Below are positions 6,803 through 13,256 of a stretch of 48,548 nucleotides of DNA, one piece after another; positions within the stretch are counted from its first letter, which is position 1; the number at the start of each line of letters is the position of its first letter. The DNA is from a virus. The notes beneath the pieces are model-generated. The model was given only the letters and a program-made list of their open reading frames with translations. It searched no databases and was not told where the DNA came from. The stretch lies in IMG/VR virus record IMGVR_UViG_3300008116_006782, positions 1 through 48,548 of that record; one strand, 5' to 3'. The position numbers and the translations under genes were made by a program.

Positions 6803-6858
6803 GTTAGTACAATATAACTAACGTAGTTAGTCAAATTCCTACACATTTTAGTCAAATT
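6803..6858 (+). promoter_or_regulatory. Operator-like repeats
   Basis: TTAGTCAAATT occurs at 6827-6837 and again at 6848-6858, a 21-nt period (two helical turns). GTTAGT (6803-6808) and ACTAAC (6817-6822) form an inverted pair, with a further GTTAGT at 6826-6831. Such phased repeats upstream of a promoter are typical of a dimeric regulator's sites. The regulator is unknown. Confidence 0.45.
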
Positions 6859-6887
6859 TATAGGGCGTTAATTACTAACGCTCTATA
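6859..6887 (+). promoter_or_regulatory. Hairpin of a repeated control module, copy 2
   Basis: TATAGGGCGTTA (6859-6870) pairs with TAACGCTCTATA (6876-6887) across a 5-nt loop: 12 bp with one wobble. The same arms, in a less perfect form, occur at 1304-1332, also followed by AAAAG and then by a promoter. No T-tract follows, so a terminator is unlikely. Confidence 0.55.
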
Positions 6888-6915
6888 AAAGCTTTGCAAG
6901 ATTTATGCAGAATTG

Positions 6916-6950
6916 TTTGGTTACCTAAAAAATTCAGCGTAATTTTACGG
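6916..6950 (+). promoter_or_regulatory. Bacteroidota-type promoter P3
   Basis: TTTGGTTACC with its TTG at 6917, and TAATTTTACGG at 6940, 23 nt apart. It shares the downstream ACGG with P1 and P4. It drives the 73-residue gene at 6976. Confidence 0.7.
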
Positions 6951-6975
6951 TTGCCAATAAGGCATTAAAAATAAA

Positions 6976-7197
6976 ATGAAAGTTATGAGTAACAATTTAG
7001 TACAAGAAGCGTTTGAATTATTTGTTGAAACAATGCCATTAGAAACAATGCCATTAAATGATGAAACGTCGTTTGTTTGGCACGATTTATATAGCAAAGA
7101 ATGTAAGATATTTGATTTGTTAAGGCGTATGACGGATGAAGAAAAAGACGCATATCGTAAAGCGGTTCAACACGTAAGTCTTTACCAAACAAAGTAA
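6976..7197 (+). CDS. Small hypothetical protein, 73 aa
   Basis: Not recognised. The protein is acidic and helical. An in-frame 15-bp tandem duplication (7027-7056) gives two copies of ETMPL. The ATG at 6976 is preceded by an A-rich leader (ATTAAAAATAAA) typical of Bacteroidota. The second ATG (6985) is an alternative start. It has its own promoter on each side, as expected of a small early gene. Confidence 0.6.
   Translation: MKVMSNNLVQEAFELFVETMPLETMPLNDETSFVWHDLYSKECKIFDLLRRMTDEEKDAYRKAVQHVSLYQTK
7027..7056 (+). repeat. 15-bp perfect tandem duplication inside the 73-aa gene
   Basis: GAAACAATGCCATTA occurs twice head to tail (7027-7041 and 7042-7056). It keeps the reading frame and adds five residues. 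Confidence 0.9.
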
Positions 7198-7198
7198 G

Positions 7199-7233
7199 TT
7201 TGGTTGCCTAAAAAACAGGTCGTATCTTTACGG
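7199..7233 (+). promoter_or_regulatory. Bacteroidota-type promoter P4
   Basis: TTTGGTTGCC with its TTG at 7200, and TATCTTTACGG at 7223, 23 nt apart. The layout and the CCTAAAAAA stretch after the -33 element are nearly identical to P3. It drives the gene at 7270. Confidence 0.7.
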
Positions 7234-7269
7234 GAATTAAGTAATTAATTAAAAATAAAAATAAAGGTT

Positions 7270-8100
7270 ATGTCAAACATTTTGAAAGAAGCTCTACAGA
7301 GCAAGTTGGAACAATTGAAATCTGAAGAAAAGCAACGTCACGCAAATCTTCAAGATTATCAAAAACGAGTATTTAATGATTGGAAAGCCCAATACATTGA
7401 TAAAGTTCCATTCATTAGCCAAAAAGCAAAAGATACGTTGGTTATGGAACCAACTTCAGGTGGTATTGAATTCAAATGTGATTCTGAACGTTGGGGTAGT
7501 AGTATTACTCTTAGTCGCGATGCAAACTGGCGTAGTGAGGAAAAACGTCCTGAATTGAGTTGGTTTAGTTCACGTGCTGATAAAGAAGATAAAAACAATT
7601 ACCTTAGTATTCTTCAAATATTAGGTTTGTTATCCAGTTATATGCAAAGCGACTTGAATGCATTTAATGAATTGTTAGAGGTATTTGATTTCTATCAGAA
7701 AACTTCTTCAGAAATTATGGGTAACATTAGTCACCAAATTTGGGAAGTTGAAAGTGCAATTCGTAACGCTGAGTATGATGAGCGTGAACAAGAAAAAATC
7801 AAGATGCTTAACAAAGGTAAAATGGAATTACCTGAGGATGTTGATTATTTACCTAGCTTTTATGCAAGCGCAGATAAATGGTCTAACAAAAGATTTAGCC
7901 ATATGACTTGGAAAGAAAATAAAGGTGGTAAAACCTATAAAGTTTCAGGTTATGTGATAAATAAAAATTGGTCTGATGGTAAAAAATGTCATACGTGGTT
8001 TGTTGATCGTATGAAAAAAGACCGTTTGTTAGATGCGATCAGTGAAGGAATGAAGAGACTGAAAGAATATAACGAAGATAAAGCCACTGTTAACGCCTAA
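7270..8100 (+). CDS. Hypothetical protein, 276 aa
   Basis: Not recognised. The N-terminal 60 residues are a charged coiled-coil-like helix. The middle (about 70-170) contains WGSSITLSRDANW and a helical segment. The C-terminal part (205-260) is rich in Trp, Lys and Gly (ADKWSNKRF, GYVINKNWSDGKKCHTWF), suggesting a small nucleic-acid- or ligand-binding beta domain. No membrane segment or signal peptide is seen. It is driven by promoter P4 and sits among small early genes, which fits a host-takeover or DNA-metabolism role, but no function can be assigned. Confidence 0.6.
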   Translation: MSNILKEALQSKLEQLKSEEKQRHANLQDYQKRVFNDWKAQYIDKVPFISQKAKDTLVMEPTSGGIEFKCDSERWGSSITLSRDANWRSEEKRPELSWFSSRADKEDKNNYLSILQILGLLSSYMQSDLNAFNELLEVFDFYQKTSSEIMGNISHQIWEVESAIRNAEYDEREQEKIKMLNKGKMELPEDVDYLPSFYASADKWSNKRFSHMTWKENKGGKTYKVSGYVINKNWSDGKKCHTWFVDRMKKDRLLDAISEGMKRLKEYNEDKATVNA

Positions 8101-8129
8101 TCTAATTACTAAACCATTAAATTAAAGAA

Positions 8130-8360
8130 ATGAAACTCGAATCAACACTAACCAAAATTGCAGAACAAGTCTTTAGCGCAACAAGCGTCGAACAAGCAAA
8201 AACAATTGCCCTCGATTTCTTAAGTGAAAGTAAAATCAATGAAGCGGATCGTAAAAAGATGATTGCCGAAATTGAAACAAAGAAAGATTTAGTTAAACTG
8301 CAAATATATATAGCGAACGCATTACTTAAATTTGAGGGATTAAGCCTTAACGATAAGTAA
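8130..8360 (+). CDS. Small hypothetical protein, 76 aa
   Basis: Not recognised. It is almost entirely helical and charged, without cysteines. The A/T-rich leader (AAATTAAAGAA) and ATG are typical of this genome. Its N-terminus MKLESTLTKIAE ends in I-A-E, as the T4 capsid-targeting peptide does, but its location among early genes makes that similarity weak. Confidence 0.6.
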   Translation: MKLESTLTKIAEQVFSATSVEQAKTIALDFLSESKINEADRKKMIAEIETKKDLVKLQIYIANALLKFEGLSLNDK

Positions 8361-8384
8361 GTGTCCAACCAAAAAATAAACAAC

Positions 8385-8657
8385 ATGAAAAAATTATTTA
8401 TAATTGCCCTAGTATTATTCAGTTCAGTAGTATTTAGCCAGCAATTACCTTCAAGAAACCCAGACAACCTTCCTTCACGTAATCCAAGAATGTTACATTC
8501 AAGAATGTATCAAATGAGACCTCAAGTAATTGAGCGTAAGGATGGTAAAGTAACTATTGTGGTTACAGAACAGCAATTCAGAATGATGCAACAAAGACAT
8601 CCTCGTCCTGGAATGCCTATGTGTAAAAAATGTTCTAAACATCACAAACATTCTTAG
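8385..8657 (+). CDS. Small secreted protein with signal peptide
   Basis: 90 residues from the ATG at 8385. This start is preferred over an in-frame GTG at 8361 because it opens directly with a signal peptide (MKKLFIIALVLFSSVVFS, then Q). The mature part has two LPSRNP repeats, many Arg/Met residues and a C-terminal CKKCSKHHKHS tail rich in Cys and His that could bind metal. A phage protein exported to the periplasm is unusual outside lysis genes. It is followed by a strong terminator and ends the early block. No family recognised. Confidence 0.65.
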   Translation: MKKLFIIALVLFSSVVFSQQLPSRNPDNLPSRNPRMLHSRMYQMRPQVIERKDGKVTIVVTEQQFRMMQQRHPRPGMPMCKKCSKHHKHS

Positions 8658-8687
8658 TTTTCATTCCTTTATTTTTAATTTGGCAAT

Positions 8688-8711
8688 GCCCCTCCTAGTG
8701 AGGGGTTTTTG
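8688..8711 (+). terminator. Intrinsic terminator
   Basis: CCCCTC (8689-8694) and GAGGGG (8700-8705) form a stem with a 5-nt loop, followed by TTTTT. It separates the early block from the next transcription unit, which begins with an ATATTTAT element a few bases on. Confidence 0.88.
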
Positions 8712-8718
8712 CTTTATA

Positions 8719-8728
8719 TATATTTATA
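8719..8728 (+). promoter_or_regulatory. Candidate late-promoter element (TATATTTATA)
   Basis: The 8-mer ATATTTAT (8720-8727) recurs in short gaps ahead of many genes in this window. Here it lies between a terminator and the GTG start at 8742, a position only a promoter or leader element would occupy. Confidence 0.5.
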
Positions 8729-8741
8729 TCAAATAATAGTT

Positions 8742-9008
8742 GTGGAAGAATTAAACGATGAATTTAAATCAGCAATAGCTAATATGATGGATAGTGCTGT
8801 TGAGTCATTGCTTGAAGTAATTCAGTTTGACGAAAAAATAGACCACTATTATACTAAAAACTTGTCTAAAGAACAAGCAGAGGAAATTGTTAGGTGGTTT
8901 AGTGATGAAGTAATTCCATTATATACTGAATTAGAAATGTTTGAAAAGGCAGCTCAAGCTAAAAAAATAAAGGATACAATAAAAAAATATAATGAAGATA
9001 TTCGTTGA
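8742..9008 (+). CDS. Small helical hypothetical protein, 88 aa
   Basis: Starts at GTG 8742. An upstream in-frame TTG (8709) would overlap the terminator and the ATATTTAT element and is unlikely. The protein is acidic and predicted all-helical (NDEFKSAIANMMDSAVES ... AAQAKKIKDTIKKYNEDI). No motif recognised. It overlaps the following methyltransferase gene by 17 nt, so translation is probably coupled. Confidence 0.65.
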   Translation: MEELNDEFKSAIANMMDSAVESLLEVIQFDEKIDHYYTKNLSKEQAEEIVRWFSDEVIPLYTELEMFEKAAQAKKIKDTIKKYNEDIR

Positions 9009-9582
9009 AATAGGTAGTTGTTACTTTGATACGTTACATTATTTGTTAGATGAAGGCTGGAAGGGTTTTATGATAGATCCTGTTGGGCATTATCTAGATA
9101 AAGTACCTAATCATCCTAATTTAACTAAAATAGAATCAGCTGTTGTTGCACATCAATTGTTTAAAACCCCATCTATTGGATTAACATATGTTACAGAACA
9201 ACATTATTCTAGTTTTGATGAGCAGGCAAAAAAAGATTTTCATGGAATGGGTAGTACACAACCATTTAGAACAAGTATATTAAGTGGTAAGATAGGAAAT
9301 TATAATAAAGGAGATATTGCTACTAAAGTAGTACCTGCTATATCATTAAATTGGTTTATAGAATATTATAATATCCCTAAAATTGATTTACTCAAGATAG
9401 ATACCGAAGGTGCCGACTTTGATATTCTAGCTTCTATAGATCTTTCTAAAATTGAAGTTTCTGAAATACAAATTGAACATAAACATTATGATGATATATT
9501 TTTAGGAAAGTATCTAGTAATGAATGGTTATAAATGGGAATTTAGTCCCACTGATTGGTCAACTATAATTGCAAAAAAATAA
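8992..9582 (+). CDS. FkbM-type SAM-dependent methyltransferase (second copy)
   Basis: 196 residues. The N-terminus FVEIGSCYFDTL (4-15) is a short SAM motif I and GFMIDPVG (25-32) the acidic strand. IDLLKIDTEGADFDIL (131-146) is the FkbM signature. It is shorter than the FkbM-like protein at 5952 and lacks its N-terminal extension, so the two are distant relatives rather than a recent duplication. Three nt separate it from an oxygenase-like gene. Methylation of a sugar or small molecule is inferred. Confidence 0.8.
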   Translation: MKIFVEIGSCYFDTLHYLLDEGWKGFMIDPVGHYLDKVPNHPNLTKIESAVVAHQLFKTPSIGLTYVTEQHYSSFDEQAKKDFHGMGSTQPFRTSILSGKIGNYNKGDIATKVVPAISLNWFIEYYNIPKIDLLKIDTEGADFDILASIDLSKIEVSEIQIEHKHYDDIFLGKYLVMNGYKWEFSPTDWSTIIAKK

Positions 9583-9585
9583 TTT

Positions 9586-10221
9586 ATGGTAAATGCATTT
9601 GTTGTAGATAATTTTCATCCTAGACCTTATGAATTAAGGGAATTTGCATTAAAACAAGATTTTAATGTTGATGGAAATTATCCTGGACGCCGTACACGTT
9701 CATTTTTAAAAGACTCAGATTATCCTACAGGATTAATTCCATTTCCTCCACCCCCAGATTATACTTCTACTATGCAACAAAAAATTGCTGATATAGTAAG
9801 ACCATTTGCTGGTGAAATAACTTGGTGGGGTGATGAAGAATATACAGGTGCTTTTCAATACACAACAGCTAAAGATAAAAGTTGGATTCATGTTGATCAT
9901 ATTACATCATGGGCTGCTGTTTTATATTTAACACCTAATGCCCCAATCACAGCAGGGACAGGTTTATTTAGACATAAATTAACAGGTTGGACTACAGAAC
10001 CTTATTTTGATAATGGTAATGTAAATGAAAATCTTAAAGATTTAATTTATGAAGATGCTCATGATATGACTAAATGGGAGATACATACAATGGTAGGTAA
10101 TGTGTTTAATCGTTTAGTATTATATAAAGCAAATCAGTGGCACCAATCACTTGATTATTTTGGAAAAGATATTCATGATGGAAGATTATTTATGACATTC
10201 TTTTTTAACACAGAGATATAA
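9586..10221 (+). CDS. Putative 2OG-Fe(II) oxygenase-like protein
   Basis: 211 residues. A facial triad can be read as H102-x-D104 (WIHVDH) with a distal His186 (NQWHQS), and Arg200 (DGRLFMTFFF) could bind 2-oxoglutarate. NRLVLYKANQWH before the distal His is typical of the family's barrel. Proteins of this type hydroxylate small molecules, protein side chains or bases. It directly follows the FkbM methyltransferase, suggesting a two-step modification (hydroxylation then methylation), which is inference. Confidence 0.65.
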   Translation: MVNAFVVDNFHPRPYELREFALKQDFNVDGNYPGRRTRSFLKDSDYPTGLIPFPPPPDYTSTMQQKIADIVRPFAGEITWWGDEEYTGAFQYTTAKDKSWIHVDHITSWAAVLYLTPNAPITAGTGLFRHKLTGWTTEPYFDNGNVNENLKDLIYEDAHDMTKWEIHTMVGNVFNRLVLYKANQWHQSLDYFGKDIHDGRLFMTFFFNTEI

Positions 10222-10227
10222 ACAAAC

Positions 10228-10261
10228 TTGGAATTACAAATTTAAACTATTATATTTATGA
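10228..10261 (+). promoter_or_regulatory. Bacteroidota-type promoter P5, with TATATTTATG
   Basis: TTGG at 10228 and TATATTTATG at 10251 are 23 nt apart. It combines the -33 element of P1-P4 with an ATATTTAT-type -7 element, and it overlaps the ATG at 10258. Confidence 0.55.
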
Positions 10262-10617
10262 CCGGGGGTAAAAGGGAAATAGGGGGTGAGAGAAGAGGGG
10301 TGATAGAGGTGGTGACGTTTACTTTGGATGGATGCGGGGCGTGTATGGAACTAAAAAATAAGCTTCATGCTAAAGAAATACCGTTTCGTAACATTTCGGT
10401 AGATGATAGGTTAGGACCTGTATTAGAACGAGAATATCTTACCGATCATTACCCTATAGTAGCCATAATGGATAAAATAACAAAAATACCTTATTGGGTA
10501 TTTGTTACTGAATCTCCTTTAGACGATCCTAAAGTTATCCACTGGGATGCTATTAGTGAATTAGCAATTAAAATAAAAAATAAATACGATGCGTTACAAA
10601 CAACTAGTTTCGGATAA
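10258..10617 (+). CDS. Thioredoxin/glutaredoxin-fold protein (CGAC)
   Basis: 119 residues from the first ATG, with a CGAC redox motif (Cys26/Cys29) after a VVTFTLDGC strand. YPIVAIMDK carries the expected Pro of the thioredoxin fold. It resembles phage glutaredoxins that reduce ribonucleotide reductase, but no reductase gene is in view. The ATG overlaps promoter P5 and the first 14 codons are unusually G-rich (GGGGG runs), so translation more likely begins at GTG 10300, 10309 or 10312. Confidence 0.7.
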   Translation: MTGGKREIGGERRGVIEVVTFTLDGCGACMELKNKLHAKEIPFRNISVDDRLGPVLEREYLTDHYPIVAIMDKITKIPYWVFVTESPLDDPKVIHWDAISELAIKIKNKYDALQTTSFG

Positions 10618-10768
10618 GTTAGACCAAGCGGTTAATACTTTAAACGTTTTAAGACATGCTGTGTCTATGAACGACACAAATGGTGCTAAACAAGTAATTG
10701 AAAGAATTAAGGATAAACTTGAGGAAATTCAAACCTTAGTAAATACTGAGCATGATGATAATAGATAA
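10589..10768 (+). CDS. Small helical protein, 59 aa
   Basis: An intact ATG-to-TAA frame overlaps the thioredoxin-like gene by 29 nt and the next gene by 17 nt, filling what would otherwise be a 134-nt hole. It begins MRYKQLVSDKLDQAVN and ends EHDDNR, and is a single charged heptad-like helix pair. Similar short helical proteins starting MRYKQL occur in other T4-like phages as far as I recall. The function is unknown. Confidence 0.7.
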   Translation: MRYKQLVSDKLDQAVNTLNVLRHAVSMNDTNGAKQVIERIKDKLEEIQTLVNTEHDDNR

Positions 10769-11537
10769 GATTAAAAATTTGTTTCAAAAGCAGGATAACA
10801 TACTACATTGTTATACTCCTAATTCCGCTGTTTATGAATTTGGAGAAATTGAAGTAGCAAAAAAATGTCTTCCTAGTTGGTGGAAAGAATTACCCTCTAC
10901 TTACCAACATAAACCTTATGTATTCCAAAATTCTTCTTCTAGTAATGTGTTTTCTCAATTTAAAGCACCCATCACAACAATAAAATATTGCCCCGCCATT
11001 CAAGGATTATTTGGTGCTGGTTTTATTATTAAGGCCTGGTGTGATATAAAAATATTTGTTAGTCCTGAAGGGTATGTTGATAGCATTCAGAAAGAAGATA
11101 GAATGTTTAACCATCATAGACCAGGATCGTTCCATCCTTATATACAAAGAGCAGGATTTCTTCCAAATATGGCGCATTGGAAAATTCATAGTCCTTGGTC
11201 TTTTAAAACCACAAATCTCAGACGATTTTTTTGGAATGGCGCTTATTGGTGGAATCCCCAATTAATAGAAAATAATATTCATATAGTACCAGGATTTATA
11301 GATTATTACACTCAGGGAGGTACCGAAATTAATATGCTATTACCTATTAAAGAAGAACCATATGAAATTAATATAAAATTTGGTGATCCTTTAGTACATA
11401 TATTTCCATTAGATAATAAACCAGTTATTATTAAAAAACAATTAATAGATATGGAGGAATATGCTAATCTACTTAATCCTCATCTCAGATTTGTTGGATC
11501 AGCGCATCAACTTAAATCAACGAGACTTAAAAAATAG
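10752..11537 (+). CDS. Conserved phage hypothetical protein, 261 aa
   Basis: Not assignable to a function. It contains CLPSWWKEL near residue 40, CPAIQGLFGAGFIIKAWCDI around 80-100, and several Trp/Asn-rich segments (NGAYWWNPQLI). The pattern resembles uncharacterised proteins of marine and freshwater T4-like phages. There is no signal peptide or membrane helix. The start (ATGATG) overlaps the 59-residue gene by 17 nt. Confidence 0.65.
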   Translation: MMIIDKIKNLFQKQDNILHCYTPNSAVYEFGEIEVAKKCLPSWWKELPSTYQHKPYVFQNSSSSNVFSQFKAPITTIKYCPAIQGLFGAGFIIKAWCDIKIFVSPEGYVDSIQKEDRMFNHHRPGSFHPYIQRAGFLPNMAHWKIHSPWSFKTTNLRRFFWNGAYWWNPQLIENNIHIVPGFIDYYTQGGTEINMLLPIKEEPYEINIKFGDPLVHIFPLDNKPVIIKKQLIDMEEYANLLNPHLRFVGSAHQLKSTRLKK

Positions 11538-11538
11538 C

Positions 11539-11548
11539 CATATTTATT
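11539..11548 (+). promoter_or_regulatory. Candidate late-promoter element (ATATTTAT)
   Basis: The ATATTTAT 8-mer at 11540-11547 lies in the 32-nt gap before the gene at 11570. No TTG is found 23 nt upstream. Confidence 0.4.
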
Positions 11549-11569
11549 AGTAGTAAATTCTAATATTAT

Positions 11570-12139
11570 ATGTCATTTAGCGCAACCCAATGGAGAGATT
11601 TGTTAGCCGATTATTCTGGTTCTACTAATGGAACAAGATCTTGGGGAGAATTAGGACAAGGCCAGTTTCAAGGAAAATACTATATTCAAACAATAATAGC
11701 CGGAAATAATTTAATAGCAAGAGTTAGAGGATGTGGAGGAGGTATAGGTAAAACTGTTCAAAGTTTTTATTCAGTTAATTCACGAGCAGCCAATTATTTT
11801 ACAGCCTTTAATGGATATTATGGATTTTTTTCAAACTTTCAATATGCAAGCGGAACTTTATATTCAACTCCTGCTTATGTGTATATATTAGGAACTCTAC
11901 TGACTGGTCTTAGTAACTCGTATGTTTCTTATGGTTCATATTCACAATCAAAATTTTGGGGTTCGGCTGAAACACGATTTATAAATAGCAGTAATTATGT
12001 TGCTTTTTATAGTTATACTCCTTGGGGTAGTGGACCTTACAGTGCTGGAAGTAATATAGCTATAGGACATGGAAACAATGGATCACCAACTTCAGGTTAC
12101 CCTTATCAGAGACATTACAATTCTTCCACTCTTTGCTAA
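11570..12139 (+). CDS. Gly/Ser/Tyr-rich hypothetical protein, 189 aa
   Basis: Not recognised. The composition is dominated by Gly, Ser, Tyr and Asn, with many aromatic-glycine pairs (GYYGFFSNF, YVSYGSYSQS, YSYTPWGSGPYS). The last third is loop-like with HGNNGSP. This is typical of extended beta-structural virion proteins such as fibre or head-decoration components. No signal peptide is seen. A virion surface role is inferred from composition and from the candidate late element in front of it. Confidence 0.55.
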   Translation: MSFSATQWRDLLADYSGSTNGTRSWGELGQGQFQGKYYIQTIIAGNNLIARVRGCGGGIGKTVQSFYSVNSRAANYFTAFNGYYGFFSNFQYASGTLYSTPAYVYILGTLLTGLSNSYVSYGSYSQSKFWGSAETRFINSSNYVAFYSYTPWGSGPYSAGSNIAIGHGNNGSPTSGYPYQRHYNSSTLC

Positions 12140-12157
12140 TAAAAATTATAATTTAAG

Positions 12158-12856
12158 ATGACTACATATCATATAGAAGAATTTAACCATAGTGGTAGTG
12201 AATTTCATGGGATTAATTATTACAAATATACTACAGGTATATCTCAAGGGTCTTATAATGACACTTCTATATTAATGTCACTTACTAAAACTACTAATAC
12301 AAACGGAACTCTTTATTATGATATTACTTGGTTAAATCAAGTATATAAAAATATGGGTGAATATAACCCTACTAGTAGTTTATATTATACTAACATATAC
12401 CAACCTCAAATTCAAAAATTAAGTAGAGTAGATTCATCTGATGGACTTACTTTTGAAACAGCATACAATACCATTTATAATTATATTTCCTCACAAATTA
12501 ATATCATTACAGGTAGTGAATCCCCTGTTTTGTATTATAATTTAACTCCTCCCCGCTACATGTCTGGTTCTCAACCTTATTGGTATTTAGCTACATCAAA
12601 AACAAGTGGTTCGGTTGTTCAAGTTAGTGATGACTCTTCAATCAATTGTAATTTTGTAAATATTAGTTTTATTATAGGAGATAATAATTTACCTGTTATA
12701 AATCCTATTAAAAAATATTTTAATTGGTTTTCAACTAAAAACTTCCCAATACAGGGAGATATAAATGAAATTATTACAGAATTACAAACAGCTGATCAAA
12801 ATTTAAGACCTCAAATATCGCCAAACGTAGATTTAAGTCCTATTTGGCCTATATAA
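12158..12856 (+). CDS. Hypothetical protein, 232 aa, probably structural
   Basis: Not recognised. It is rich in Tyr, Asn, Thr and Ser, without cysteine clusters or a membrane segment. It follows the Gly/Ser/Tyr-rich protein by 18 nt, shares its compositional bias and is probably co-transcribed with it. The C-terminus (VDLSPIWPI) is hydrophobic. It may be a virion protein, but nothing in the sequence proves this. Confidence 0.5.
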   Translation: MTTYHIEEFNHSGSEFHGINYYKYTTGISQGSYNDTSILMSLTKTTNTNGTLYYDITWLNQVYKNMGEYNPTSSLYYTNIYQPQIQKLSRVDSSDGLTFETAYNTIYNYISSQINIITGSESPVLYYNLTPPRYMSGSQPYWYLATSKTSGSVVQVSDDSSINCNFVNISFIIGDNNLPVINPIKKYFNWFSTKNFPIQGDINEIITELQTADQNLRPQISPNVDLSPIWPI

Positions 12857-12873
12857 TAAAAAGCAGTTTTTAT

Positions 12874-13206
12874 ATGAATAAAAAAGTTATATTAATAGTA
12901 CGTCATGGATGCCAAATGTGTGAAGTACTAGAGTATGAGTTAATACATAATGAAAAATTTGAAGTAATAACTTTTACAGACACACACCATCCCGATGTTT
13001 TTCAAGAATTTCTTCAACGCTTTAAAATAAATAGATTCCCTGCTATTCAAGTAGATGATGGCAAAGATTTTATTACTATACATGGAGATCCTGATTTTGT
13101 AGAACCTGTTAGTGGTGCTGGATCTAGTATGAGTAAAGCATTATTTTATTTTGAAAATACAATCAACAAACAAATAAGTCGACTTAAAGAATTACTTAAA
13201 GACTAA
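12874..13206 (+). CDS. Thioredoxin/glutaredoxin-fold protein (CQMC)
   Basis: 110 residues from ATG 12874. This is chosen over an in-frame TTG at 12844 because it opens with the first beta strand (KKVILIVRHGCQMC) and has an A/T-rich leader. The redox pair is Cys13/Cys16, and Pro56 in RFPAIQVDDG is the cis-Pro of the fold. It is the second thioredoxin-like gene in 2.6 kb and has a different active-site dipeptide. A helper of disulphide chemistry or an electron donor is likely. Confidence 0.75.
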   Translation: MNKKVILIVRHGCQMCEVLEYELIHNEKFEVITFTDTHHPDVFQEFLQRFKINRFPAIQVDDGKDFITIHGDPDFVEPVSGAGSSMSKALFYFENTINKQISRLKELLKD

Positions 13207-13207
13207 T

Positions 13208-13241
13208 TTGGTTTCCCCCTTAGCAGGACGTATATTTATAT
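13208..13241 (+). promoter_or_regulatory. Bacteroidota-type promoter P6, with TATATTTATA
   Basis: TTGGTT at 13208 and TATATTTATATA at 13231, 23 nt apart, in the 50-nt gap before the HD hydrolase gene. It again combines both recurrent promoter motifs of the window. Confidence 0.65.
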
Positions 13242-13256
13242 ATAATTAAATACGTT

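Noticed and set aside
7270-8360. Capsid-targeting tags on the proteins at 7270 (MSNILKE) and 8130 (MKLESTLTKIAE)
   Set aside because: Both contain [L/I]-x-E near the start but lie in the early region under host-type promoters. The short motif is expected by chance at times, so they were left out of the tagged set.
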